Assembly (NCBI GenBank): GCA_026417715.1
Contig: JAOACU010000060.1
Span: 1 to 12,291, forward strand
From: Anaerolineae bacterium
Lineage (GTDB): Bacteria; Chloroflexota; Anaerolineae; UBA4142
Direction: 5' to 3'
DNA: 12,291 bases
Shown here piece after piece: positions 6,082-12,291 of this stretch (within the stretch, counting starts at the first letter, position 1; every line of letters begins with the position of its first letter). The notes beneath the pieces are model-generated. The model worked only from the letters and a program-made list of their open reading frames with translations, was not told the DNA's origin and searched no databases. The position numbers and the translations under genes are program-made.

Positions 6082-6861
6082 TTAACCGATGAACCGATAC
6101 CCTTTGCCGCGCACGTTCAGGATGTAGCGCGGATGTTCGGGATCATCGCCGAGTTTTTGGCGCAGGCGTTGAATATGCACCCGAATCATCGGGCGGGCGT
6201 CCTGTTCCATCAACTCGTACCCTTGTGTTGCCTTGACCAGTTCGCTCGCCGTGACGATACGGTCGGCGGCGCGTGCCAAATAGTCGAGAATATCGAATTC
6301 CGTCGCCGTCAGTTCGATGAGTTCATCGCCGCGCACCACCAAGCGTTTGTGGCGATCAATCGTCAGTGTAGCAGTGTGGGTAAAACGTTGGTCAAGCGGA
6401 GGTGTGCTGAGAAGGTTGGCGGTTTTGAGGGCTTGCAACGTGGCTTCTAGATGTGTCACCAGTTGTTGCCGCCGTAGTTCCTCGCGATGCTTTTCCAAAC
6501 CGCGCTCCACACTCTCGACGATTTGTGTCGTACTCACGGGCTTGGTCAAATAATCAAAGGCACCAGCGCGTAGCGCGTTGATCGCCGAATCGAGTGAGCC
6601 GTAGCCAGTGAGCATAATCACGACGGTTTGCGACCAGCGTCGGCGAATTACTTTGAGGAGATCGAGACCGTCCATCGCCCCGGGAATTTTCAGGTCGAGC
6701 AACACCAAATCGAAAGGTGTCGTTTCGCAGAGACGCAGGGCTTGGTCCGAAGTTGCCGCATCCTGAACGTTGTAACCGTGCTGAGTGAGCGCATCGGTGA
6801 TGATGGTACGAATCGTGTCCTCGTCATCCACAACGAGGATGGAAGCCGCTTGTGTAGTCAT
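6082..6861 (-). CDS. OmpR/PhoB-family response regulator
   Basis: The protein has 259 residues. The receiver occupies 1-125 with acidic D12/D13, phosphoacceptor D56 (LVLLDLKIPG), switch T85 and K107 before P108. A helical linker (about 125-155) precedes a winged-helix DNA-binding domain of the Trans_reg_C type. That domain covers about 158-257 (LTATEFDILDYLARAADR, MIRVHIQRLRQKLGDD, YILNVRGKGYRFIG). It should be phosphorylated by the histidine kinase just upstream and bind direct-repeat DNA sites. The ATG at 6861 overlaps the kinase TGA in an ATGA arrangement (4 bp shared), which decides the start over an in-frame TTG at 6882 and implies translational coupling. Candidate targets in this window are the GTTAC array before the receiver-GTPase gene and the phased TTTTTGAC repeats before the kinase gene. 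The linker is longer than in short OmpR proteins, but the domains are intact. Confidence 0.95.
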   Translation of the reverse strand: MTTQAASILVVDDEDTIRTIITDALTQHGYNVQDAATSDQALRLCETTPFDLVLLDLKIPGAMDGLDLLKVIRRRWSQTVVIMLTGYGSLDSAINALRAGAFDYLTKPVSTTQIVESVERGLEKHREELRRQQLVTHLEATLQALKTANLLSTPPLDQRFTHTATLTIDRHKRLVVRGDELIELTATEFDILDYLARAADRIVTASELVKATQGYELMEQDARPMIRVHIQRLRQKLGDDPEHPRYILNVRGKGYRFIG

Positions 6862-9077
6862 TGGGATTGCACCGGTAACCAAATCGTAAATGTCGTCCCG
6901 TGACCGGGCGCGCTATCTACAATGATACGCCCGCCGTGTTGCGTAATGATGCTATGACTCACCGCGAGCCCTAGTCCAGTACCATCGGGCTTGGTCGTGA
7001 AAAAGGGTTCAAAGATTCGTTCTAAATCTTGCGGCGCTACGCCTGCACCGCTATCCGCAATCGAGAGGACAACCCAGTGTCCACCGTCTTGAATCGTCTG
7101 CCCGCGAATGTCCAGCGTTCCGCCTTGTGGCATTGCTTCGATGGCGTTCAAGATAAGGTTCAGAAAAACTTGCTTGAGTTGATCGGCAACGCCGTTGACG
7201 TAGGGAATCTCATCTGCCCAGCGTGTACTCACGCGCACGCGCGCGTGTTGCAAGCGTTTGCCACTCAAGAGCAAAACATCCTCCATCAACTCGCGCACAT
7301 TCACGGGTACGCGTTCCGCGCGCGCGGGGCGGTAAAAGTCCAGCATTCGACGCACCACACCCGCCAAACGTTCCAACTCGGTGCTGGCTAACGTGAGATA
7401 ACGCCGAATCTTCTCCAAGTCGCTAGTGGCTTGGGCAAGGTCAATGCATCCACTAATGGCTTGGAGCGGATTGTTGATTTCGTGCGCGATGGAAGCGGCG
7501 AGTCGTCCTGTGGCTGCCATTTTTTCCGATTGGATCAGTTGTGCCTGCAAACGTCTTTCGGTCGTGATGTCACGCCAAACATTCACACTCCCAACGTGCT
7601 CACCTGTTGAGTCGTGTAAGGGATACGTCTTTAACCACAAGGTCTTGCCCAGACGTTGGCTTTCCACTTCACCTTCGGCGGGCTGATGGGTTTGTAGCAG
7701 ACGTAGATGTGGGCAATCTTCGGGCGGCGTGTCCGCGTTGTGAAAAATGTCATAGCAACGCCGTCCTACCAGTTGTGCACTCGATACACCTGCCCAACGC
7801 GCCAGCACACGATTGGCTCGCAAGATGCGGCAATCGGGGTCCACCAGCGCGATGGCTTCGTCAATCGCATCTACCGTTTGTTCCCACTCTTGCTTGGCGT
7901 TCTCGACGCGCCGAAACAATTCGACGGGCGCAGTGTGGGACGAGAGCATTTGTTCTTGCAAACGTTTATTTTGAATCGTGGGTGCCACCTGTGTCGCAAT
8001 GGCTTCTAGCAGACGCAAATCATTTTGGGTGAACGAACCATCTACCTTGTTCACCAGTTCGAGTACGCCGATTGTCTCACCTTCGGCGATCAACGGTACG
8101 CACAAAATCGAACGCGTGGTAAAGCCCGTGACTCGATCTATCCCCGAGTACCAGCGAGTATCCTTCGATGTGTCATCCACGATGACCGATTGACCGGTCT
8201 GCGCCACCCAACCCGCGATCCCCTGACCAATTTTGATGCGGAGCGAAGAAAAGTGTTGCGCATCACCGCGCAAAATCTTGGCAAAGTACAACTGGTCGCT
8301 GTTGTATTCGCGCAAGAGAACCGAACCCGACTCGACGTTGATTTCGCGATTGATGGCTTGAATGATGAGTGTCAACACTTCGTCGAGTGTGTGCGCGCCA
8401 ATGACCTGCTTACCGACGGTGCTCCACACGGCTTCGCGTCGCGCTTGGGTCAACATCTGGGCAAGTGAACGGCGATGCTGTTCGACGGACTCGAAAAAGC
8501 GTGCAACCAGCAACGCCACAATCCCTTCTGTTCCGCCTACAATGAGGATGTGTAAGAAAGGAACGTACCAGGGATAGAACTCTAGCAAGGAATTATTCGG
8601 GAGTATGCCAAATGTTTCAGCCAGCACTGTCAGTGTATAAGCCGTGATACACAGAATCGCCGTCGCGCGAATAATTTGGGCGCGCGGTAACACCAAGCCC
8701 GCTACGGGCAACATCATAATATAGTAGCCGATTTTCGACGAAAAGAGTGTGCCTGTAGTTTGCAAGTCAGCGGTGATGATGAGGATGGTCAAGCCCAAAC
8801 TCACATACACCGCGAACAACTCGCCTTGCCGATAATGTTGTGTCAGGAGGTAGTAGGGAACAAGGAAAATTAAATCTATCAGTAGGAGGGCAAGGAGGAC
8901 ATAGTTCGGGGGAGATGACGCGTGGAAATGAAAAATCAACATCACCACATCGGCAATCAACTTGACGCGGAAGAATAACATCGTCCCGCTTCGTTGACGG
9001 TCCATTTCGGAAAGATCGCCGATGGGCTTGTCCAGAAGGAACATCATTGAATCACTGGGGAGGGTAGAACTTGCCAT
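6858..9077 (-). CDS. Membrane-bound GAF-PAS sensor histidine kinase
   Basis: The 739-residue protein starts with about six hydrophobic helices (about 34-195) with short loops, a membrane sensor of unknown ligand. A GAF domain (about 215-375; GQGIAGWVAQTGQSVIVDD, SILCVPLIAEGETIGVLEL) follows. Next come a PAS domain (about 395-508) with C441 and C455 spaced as in redox- or metal-linked PAS domains, and a HisKA domain with phospho-acceptor H532 in SIAHEINNPL. A HATPase domain completes it: N640/N644, DSGAGV at 675-680, FFTTK, GTGLGL at 699-704. All catalytic motifs are present. The phosphoryl acceptor is probably the overlapping OmpR-type regulator, and by inference also the receiver-GTPase. The ATG at 9077 has no Shine-Dalgarno. 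It lies 8 nt after a good -10 box, so the mRNA is probably leaderless. It is divergent from the CBS-pair gene. Confidence 0.95.
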   Translation of the reverse strand: MASSTLPSDSMMFLLDKPIGDLSEMDRQRSGTMLFFRVKLIADVVMLIFHFHASSPPNYVLLALLLIDLIFLVPYYLLTQHYRQGELFAVYVSLGLTILIITADLQTTGTLFSSKIGYYIMMLPVAGLVLPRAQIIRATAILCITAYTLTVLAETFGILPNNSLLEFYPWYVPFLHILIVGGTEGIVALLVARFFESVEQHRRSLAQMLTQARREAVWSTVGKQVIGAHTLDEVLTLIIQAINREINVESGSVLLREYNSDQLYFAKILRGDAQHFSSLRIKIGQGIAGWVAQTGQSVIVDDTSKDTRWYSGIDRVTGFTTRSILCVPLIAEGETIGVLELVNKVDGSFTQNDLRLLEAIATQVAPTIQNKRLQEQMLSSHTAPVELFRRVENAKQEWEQTVDAIDEAIALVDPDCRILRANRVLARWAGVSSAQLVGRRCYDIFHNADTPPEDCPHLRLLQTHQPAEGEVESQRLGKTLWLKTYPLHDSTGEHVGSVNVWRDITTERRLQAQLIQSEKMAATGRLAASIAHEINNPLQAISGCIDLAQATSDLEKIRRYLTLASTELERLAGVVRRMLDFYRPARAERVPVNVRELMEDVLLLSGKRLQHARVRVSTRWADEIPYVNGVADQLKQVFLNLILNAIEAMPQGGTLDIRGQTIQDGGHWVVLSIADSGAGVAPQDLERIFEPFFTTKPDGTGLGLAVSHSIITQHGGRIIVDSAPGHGTTFTIWLPVQSQ

Positions 9078-9084
9078 CGTGCAT

Positions 9085-9113
9085 ATTTTACTACGGATAC
9101 AAGTCTAATGCAA
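9085..9113 (-). promoter_or_regulatory. Promoter of the histidine kinase operon, probably leaderless
   Basis: On the minus strand TTGCAT (9113-9108) and TAAAAT (9090-9085) are separated by exactly 17 bp. The ATG of the kinase begins at 9077, the eighth base after the -10 box. Transcription therefore most likely starts at or within a few bases of the start codon, in agreement with the missing ribosome site. Confidence 0.65.
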
Positions 9114-9133
9114 CTAGCACGTGCCTCGGCAGG

Positions 9134-9174
9134 TTTTTGACCACTTTTTGACTCCACCTATACGACGTTTTGAC
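9134..9174. promoter_or_regulatory. Helically phased TTTTTGAC direct repeats in the kinase/CBS divergent region
   Basis: TTTTTGAC occurs at 9134-9141 and 9145-9152, and GTTTTGAC at 9167-9174. The offsets are 11 bp and 22 bp, so all three face the same side of the helix. Direct repeats at 11-bp steps are the usual binding pattern of OmpR/PhoB-type regulators. The sites sit about 57-97 bp upstream of the predicted kinase start. The TTGAC words could also serve as -35 elements for the plus-strand CBS gene, for example TTGACC (9137-9142), 16 bp, TATACG (9159-9164). Confidence 0.5.
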
Positions 9175-9210
9175 TTGGACGTGGCTATGATGGAAGAAAG
9201 GGTTGGCAGG

Positions 9211-9654
9211 ATGGGTATGCGCAGATATTTGGTCAAAGATTGTATGACGCCTGACCCCGTCACCATTTGCCCCGAGACCACTTTGCCCGAAGCCGATCAC
9301 TTGATGAAAAAGTGCAAGGTGCATCGGTTGCCGGTGGTCGAGCAGGGGCGTCTCGTTGGCATTGTGACGTTGAGTGACATTCGCGAGGCATCGCCCTCCT
9401 GTGCGACCGCGCTCAGTTTTTACGAGTGGAATTATCTCCTCGCGCGCTTGACCGTTGGTGAGATTATGACGCGCGATCCGATTTGGGTTTCTCCCGACAC
9501 GTCGGTACAAGCCGCAGGACGTTTGATGTTGGAGCACGGTATCAGCGGTTTGCCGGTCTGTGATGAAAGTGGGCGACTCGTGGGCATTATCACCGATAGG
9601 GATATTTTTCGCGTCTTGCTCACCGAGTTTGAAACGCGTCCGATGTTGGTATGA
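9211..9654 (+). CDS. CBS-pair domain protein
   Basis: The 147-residue protein consists almost entirely of two CBS motifs, about 5-60 (VKDCMTPDPVTICPETTL, HRLPVVEQGRLVGIVTLSDI) and about 81-138 (VGEIMTRDPIWVSPDTSV, GISGLPVCDESGRLVGIITD, RDIF). Stand-alone CBS pairs bind adenine nucleotides (AMP, ATP, SAM) and act as energy or ligand sensors on partner proteins. No effector domain is fused here. Several in-frame starts exist (GTG 9121, ATG 9187, 9190, 9211, 9217). I chose 9211 because AAAGGG (9197-9202) is 8 nt upstream and the first CBS motif begins soon after. It is divergent from the kinase gene across a shared control region and converges on the nfn operon at a terminator. A functional link to the kinase is possible only by position. 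Confidence 0.85.
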   Translation: MGMRRYLVKDCMTPDPVTICPETTLPEADHLMKKCKVHRLPVVEQGRLVGIVTLSDIREASPSCATALSFYEWNYLLARLTVGEIMTRDPIWVSPDTSVQAAGRLMLEHGISGLPVCDESGRLVGIITDRDIFRVLLTEFETRPMLV

Positions 9655-9659
9655 ATCAA

Positions 9660-9729
9660 CTTACGCAGATGCCAGAAAATTCGGTGTGATGTAGGACGGG
9701 TTTGTAAAATTGTCCTACACCTGCGTAAC
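9660..9729. repeat. Dispersed palindromic repeat, copy B
   Basis: Outer arms TTACGCAG (9661-9668) and CTGCGTAA (9721-9728) enclose an inner inverted repeat GTAGGAC ... GTCCTAC (inner arms near 9690-9717) with the spacer GGGTTTGTAAAATT. The order and sequence match copy A at 728-793, including the shared stretch AGAAAATT / GGAAAATT between the arms. It fills most of the 124-bp gap between the convergent CBS and nfnB-like genes. Confidence 0.8.
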
Positions 9730-9741
9730 CGCAGTGAATCA

Positions 9742-9780
9742 AAAGGGGCATCGTACAGAAACGATGCCCCTTTCATTTTT
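9742..9780. terminator. Bidirectional rho-independent terminator
   Basis: AAAGGGGCATCGT (9742-9754) pairs perfectly with ACGATGCCCCTTT (9761-9773) around the loop ACAGAA. On the plus strand the stem is followed by CATTTTT, ending CBS-gene transcripts. On the minus strand the stem ends in TTTTG, 5 nt after the nfnB-like stop codon at 9779. It separates the two convergent transcription units. Confidence 0.9.
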
Positions 9781-11179
9781 ACCACACTCCTGTTCGTAGA
9801 TATTCGTCAATCGCTTTGGCGGCGATTTTGGCATGCCCCATCGCGAGGATCACGGTCGCGCCACCGGTCGCGACATCCCCGCCGGCAAAAACTCCGCGTT
9901 TGGATGTCTTCATCGTGTTGGGATCCACAATCACCACGCCGTCTTTGCCTGTTTTCAAATCGGGCGTGGTCTTGGGAATCAAGGGGCTGGGGCTTTGTCC
10001 GACAGCAATGACCACAATGTCCGCTGGAATGCGAAAGTTCGAGTCTTTGATCGGCACGGGGCGCCGGCGTCCCGACGCATCGGGTTCGCCGAGTTCGTTG
10101 CGAATGCACTCGACTTCGGTCACGCGGCCGTTGGCACCGTGAAACGCAACTGGCGTCGTCAGTAGTTCAAAGCGCACACCTTCTTCTTCGGCGTGATGAA
10201 TTTCTTCCAACCGCGCGGGCATCTCGGCGCGCGAACGCCGATACACGATGATGGATTCTTTTGCCCCCAAGCGCAGCGCGGTGCGCGCGGCATCCATCGC
10301 CACGTTGCCACCACCAATCGTAATCACGCGTTGCCCGCGCGCGATCGGTGTATCGTATTCGGGAAAGCGGTACGCTTTCATCAGATTCGAGCGCGTGAGG
10401 TACTCGTTGGCTGAATAGATGCCGCCCAGATTTTCGCCGGGAATACCCAAGAACCAAGGGAGTCCTGCGCCCGAACCGAGAAAGATCGCATCGAATTCTT
10501 CGAGGAGTTCATCGAGCGTGGCGGCACTGCCAACGACAAAATCTTTGACCAACTTGACACCCAAACTGCAAACGTACTCCACCTCGCGTCGCACAATCGC
10601 TTTGGGCAAGCGAAATTCCGGAATGCCGTACACCAGCACGCCGCCGGCTTCGTGCAACGCCTCAAAGATGGTGACGTGGTGTCCCATCCGCGCGAGGTCA
10701 GCCGCCACCGTGAGTCCTGCTGGACCCGAACCGACCACCGCGACTTTTTTGCCGGTCGGTGGTGGCAATTCAGGCACGGGGAGCGGACCTTGCGCGGCTT
10801 CCCAGTCTGCAACGAATCGTTCCAGTCGCCCAATCGCCACCGATTCGTATTTCTTGGCGAGCGCGCACACACCTTCGCATTGTGTTTCTTGCGGGCACAC
10901 GCGTCCGGTGATCGCAGGCAGCGCGTTCGTTTCTTTGATCAAATTGATCGCGCCGCGAAAATCACCTTCCGCGACGAGTTTCAAAAAGCCGGGAATGTTG
11001 ATGTTGACCGGGCATCCTTGCATACACGTTGGCTTGGCACACTCCAAGCAACGTTTTGCTTCGGCAATCGCTTGCTCTTCAGTGTACCCGTAGGGCACTT
11101 CGTTGTAATTATGAATGCGCTCTTCCGGAGGTTGCTCCGGCATTGGCGTCTTTTTAGGAATGATCGTTTTCTTTGGCAT
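9779..11179 (-). CDS. nfnB: NADPH-binding flavin Fe-S subunit, NfnB / SudA / GltD-like
   Basis: The protein has 466 residues. The N-terminal Fe-S region carries C44, C47, C52 and C56 (CLECAKPTCMQGCP) and C95, C101 and C105 (CPQETQCEGVC), the ligands for [4Fe-4S] clusters in this family. A FAD-binding Rossmann fold begins at VVGSGPAGL (149-157). An NADPH-binding fold follows at GGGNVAMD (289-296), and the second FAD contact is GVFAGGDVATGGATVILAMG. This is the full length for the large subunit of ferredoxin:NADP+ oxidoreductase (NfnAB), also called SudA or annotated as glutamate synthase small subunit. No glutamate synthase large subunit is nearby, and an NfnA-like partner is directly upstream, which favours NfnB. 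The start ATG at 11179 is only 3 bp after the nfnA stop, with GAGG 6 nt before it. The role would be transferring electrons between NADPH, NADH and ferredoxin. Confidence 0.93.
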   Translation of the reverse strand: MPKKTIIPKKTPMPEQPPEERIHNYNEVPYGYTEEQAIAEAKRCLECAKPTCMQGCPVNINIPGFLKLVAEGDFRGAINLIKETNALPAITGRVCPQETQCEGVCALAKKYESVAIGRLERFVADWEAAQGPLPVPELPPPTGKKVAVVGSGPAGLTVAADLARMGHHVTIFEALHEAGGVLVYGIPEFRLPKAIVRREVEYVCSLGVKLVKDFVVGSAATLDELLEEFDAIFLGSGAGLPWFLGIPGENLGGIYSANEYLTRSNLMKAYRFPEYDTPIARGQRVITIGGGNVAMDAARTALRLGAKESIIVYRRSRAEMPARLEEIHHAEEEGVRFELLTTPVAFHGANGRVTEVECIRNELGEPDASGRRRPVPIKDSNFRIPADIVVIAVGQSPSPLIPKTTPDLKTGKDGVVIVDPNTMKTSKRGVFAGGDVATGGATVILAMGHAKIAAKAIDEYLRTGVW

Positions 11180-11182
11180 CGT

Positions 11183-12043
11183 TTACCTCTCGACTTGTGC
11201 TACAGCCGCATCGAGTTGACACTTGTGTTTCCAACGTTCGACGGCGAGTTGTTCTTCGGCGCGGTAGAACTGCATCCGCGCCATCATTACTTCCCAATCT
11301 ACTTGATGCGCATCGAATTCGGGTCCGTCCACGCACACAAAGCGCGCGCCTTGTGTCGTGAGCACGCGGCAACCGCCGCACATTCCCGTTCCATCAATCA
11401 TAATCGTATTCAAACTGACAATCGTCGGTATATTGAACGGTTTGGTCGTCAACGCGACGAACTTCATCATAATCGCTGGACCGATTGCCCACACGCGCGC
11501 AATGTCGTTGCGTGTTTCCAACAATTCCTTGAGCGGCTCGGTCACGAGGGCTTTGCGTCCGTACGATCCATCGTCGGTGGTGACGATGATTTCATCCGAC
11601 ACGGCGCGCATCTTGTCTTCCCAGAACAACAGCGTCTTGTTGCGCGCGCCGATGATCGAAATGACGTGATTACCCGCCTCGTGCAATGCGCGCGCAATCG
11701 GATAGATCGGCGCGATGCCCACACCGCCACCGACGCAAATCACTTTGCCATAGTTGGCGATTTCGGTCGGATGTCCGAGTGGACCAGCAACCGTCAAAAA
11801 AGCATCGCCTTCGTTCATTTGGCACATTTCCATCGTAGACTTGCCCACTTGTTGAATGACCAGCGTGATGCTTTGCGCGTTACGATCGAAATCAGCAATC
11901 GTCAACGGAATACGCTCACTCGGTTCATACGCGCGCACGATGACGAATTGTCCGGCTTGCGCCTTGCGCGCGACTTGCGGTGCGTGCACCTCCATCAGTG
12001 TCACCAGATCGCTCAAGACCTGCTTTTTCAAGATTTTGTACAC
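11183..12043 (-). CDS. nfnA: Ferredoxin-NADP+ reductase subunit, NfnA / SudB-like
   Basis: The 286-residue protein belongs to the ferredoxin-NADP reductase superfamily. A flavin-binding beta barrel carries RIPLT (44-48). A nucleotide-binding GGGVGIAPIYP (105-115), IIGARNK and WAIGPAIMM (185-193) follow. A C-terminal [2Fe-2S] site has C222 and C225 (GMCGGCRV) and C237 (FVCVDGPEFDAHQVDW); this cluster is partly Asp-ligated in NfnAB. The product binds NAD(H) and FAD and pairs with the adjacent NfnB-like subunit. The start codon is GTG at 12043, supported by a near-perfect Shine-Dalgarno AAGGAGGT (12056-12049). The C-terminus carries an extra helical tail after the Fe-S site, usual in the SudB/NfnA group. 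It is first in a two-gene operon from the promoter at 12085-12113. In anaerobes this complex balances reduced ferredoxin, NADH and NADPH. Confidence 0.93.
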   Translation of the reverse strand: MYKILKKQVLSDLVTLMEVHAPQVARKAQAGQFVIVRAYEPSERIPLTIADFDRNAQSITLVIQQVGKSTMEMCQMNEGDAFLTVAGPLGHPTEIANYGKVICVGGGVGIAPIYPIARALHEAGNHVISIIGARNKTLLFWEDKMRAVSDEIIVTTDDGSYGRKALVTEPLKELLETRNDIARVWAIGPAIMMKFVALTTKPFNIPTIVSLNTIMIDGTGMCGGCRVLTTQGARFVCVDGPEFDAHQVDWEVMMARMQFYRAEEQLAVERWKHKCQLDAAVAQVER

Positions 12044-12084
12044 TAACGACCTCCTTGTCTTGGATGTTGGCTCGTATCAATAGT

Positions 12085-12113
12085 ATCCTATCGCGATAGG
12101 GCAGGTTTGTCAA
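12085..12113 (-). promoter_or_regulatory. Promoter of the nfnA-nfnB operon
   Basis: On the minus strand, the perfect -35 TTGACA (12113-12108) is 17 bp from TAGGAT (12090-12085). The predicted start, near 12078, gives a leader of about 35 nt before the GTG at 12043. The promoter overlaps both a palindrome and a degenerate copy of the dispersed repeat. Confidence 0.7.
12087..12100. promoter_or_regulatory. Perfect 14-bp palindrome in the nfn promoter spacer (possible operator)
   Basis: CCTATCGCGATAGG is its own reverse complement. It covers part of the -10 box and half of the spacer of the nfn promoter. A protein bound here would block RNA polymerase, so a repressor is the simplest reading. I do not recognise the motif as that of a known regulator. 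Confidence 0.55.
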
Positions 12114-12121
12114 AAATGCCC
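12097..12121. repeat. Degenerate dispersed repeat, copy D
   Basis: TAGGGCAGGTTTGTCAAAAA (12098-12117) matches most of the core of copy B (TAGGACGGGTTTGTAAAATT), and GGGCA (12099-12103) pairs with TGCCC (12117-12121). The second arm has decayed. The -35 box of the nfn promoter lies inside this copy. Confidence 0.4.
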
Positions 12122-12143
12122 GGCGGTTGTGAATTTGACCTGT

Positions 12144-12171
12144 TTGACACATCGCGCGTTTTTCGTATAAT
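12144..12171 (+). promoter_or_regulatory. Consensus plus-strand promoter pointing out of the window
   Basis: TTGACA (12144-12149) and TATAAT (12166-12171) are both perfect and are 16 bp apart. Transcription would start near 12178 and run off the right edge. An additional TTTGAC word lies 9 bp upstream. It is divergent from the nfn promoter and probably drives the next gene or RNA to the right. Confidence 0.75.
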
Positions 12172-12181
12172 GGGCGCAACG

Positions 12182-12283
12182 ATGTCCAACCGCACGACAT
12201 ACGCAAACCAATTCCTTGTGTTACACGCATCCAAACTGGCGGCGCACGCATGCCTTGCCGTCCAGCGTATTTTTGATTTTTGA
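12182..12283 (+). CDS. Possible 33-residue ORF after the consensus promoter
   Basis: An ATG at 12182, 10 nt past the -10 box, opens 33 codons ending in TGA at 12281-12283. There is no Shine-Dalgarno, so translation would have to be near-leaderless. The peptide (starts MSNRTTYANQ) has no recognisable domain. It may be a leader peptide, a chance ORF in a 5' untranslated region, or nothing. Confidence is low; only its placement after a perfect promoter argues for it. Confidence 0.2.
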   Translation: MSNRTTYANQFLVLHASKLAAHACLAVQRIFDF

Positions 12284-12291
12284 GAGCCGAA

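Noticed and set aside
9121..9210. GTG at 9121 as the CBS gene start
   Set aside because: It would add 30 residues outside the CBS fold that cover the phased repeats and promoter words, and it has no ribosome site.
9779..11179. Annotation as the glutamate synthase small subunit
   Set aside because: No large subunit lies beside it and the immediate partner is an NfnA/SudB-like reductase, so the NfnB/SudA role fits better.
10652..12046. A 464-codon open frame on the plus strand opposite both nfn genes
   Set aside because: It is antisense to two genes with intact cofactor motifs, is rich in His and Arg as shadow frames are, and has no recognisable domain.

Overview
The window reads as a bacterial chromosome segment of roughly even base composition, most plausibly from a Chloroflexota (Anaerolineae-like) anaerobe. 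That placement is an inference. It rests on the mix of two-component, Ras-like GTPase, Roadblock and PatA-N-terminal (PATAN, DUF4388) proteins, an NfnAB/Sud-type flavin Fe-S pair, and short dispersed palindromes between genes. No rRNA, tRNA, transposase or CRISPR array was seen.

Positions 1-9077, all on the minus strand, form a signalling neighbourhood. In transcription order it holds: a membrane GAF/PAS histidine kinase (9077-6858); an OmpR-type response regulator overlapping it by 4 bp (6861-6082); a response-regulator receiver fused to a Rab/Ras-like small GTPase (5970-5041); a PATAN protein whose C-terminus looks like a degenerate Roadblock domain (4866-4222); a second protein with two PATAN-like segments (4207-3191); a Roadblock/LC7 protein (3178-2708); a small winged-helix-like adaptor (2584-2114); a Cache-HAMP membrane sensor with no output domain (2082-811); and the start of an amino-acid-type ABC substrate-binding lipoprotein (700 to beyond the left edge). 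My reading is that phosphorylation controls a Ras-like switch, with Roadblock proteins as candidate GTPase regulators and the Cache-HAMP and binding proteins as input. This is the most interesting content of the window.

A CBS-pair protein (9211-9654, plus strand) diverges from the kinase across a compact control region with phased TTTTTGAC repeats. It ends at a bidirectional terminator (9742-9780). From the other side come the convergent nfnA-nfnB-like genes (12043-11183 and 11179-9779). They probably encode a ferredoxin:NADP(H) oxidoreductase / electron-bifurcating transhydrogenase, which suggests anaerobic metabolism.

The right edge (12044-12291) holds two divergent promoters. One drives the nfn operon and has a perfect 14-bp palindrome across its spacer. 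The other is a consensus TTGACA/TATAAT promoter pointing out of the window. A small family of palindromic repeats (GTAGGRC...GYCCTAC type) occurs in at least four intergenic gaps. A separate nested palindrome lies at 2615-2708. No gene-free stretch exceeds 300 bp; the longest is 248 bp at the right end.
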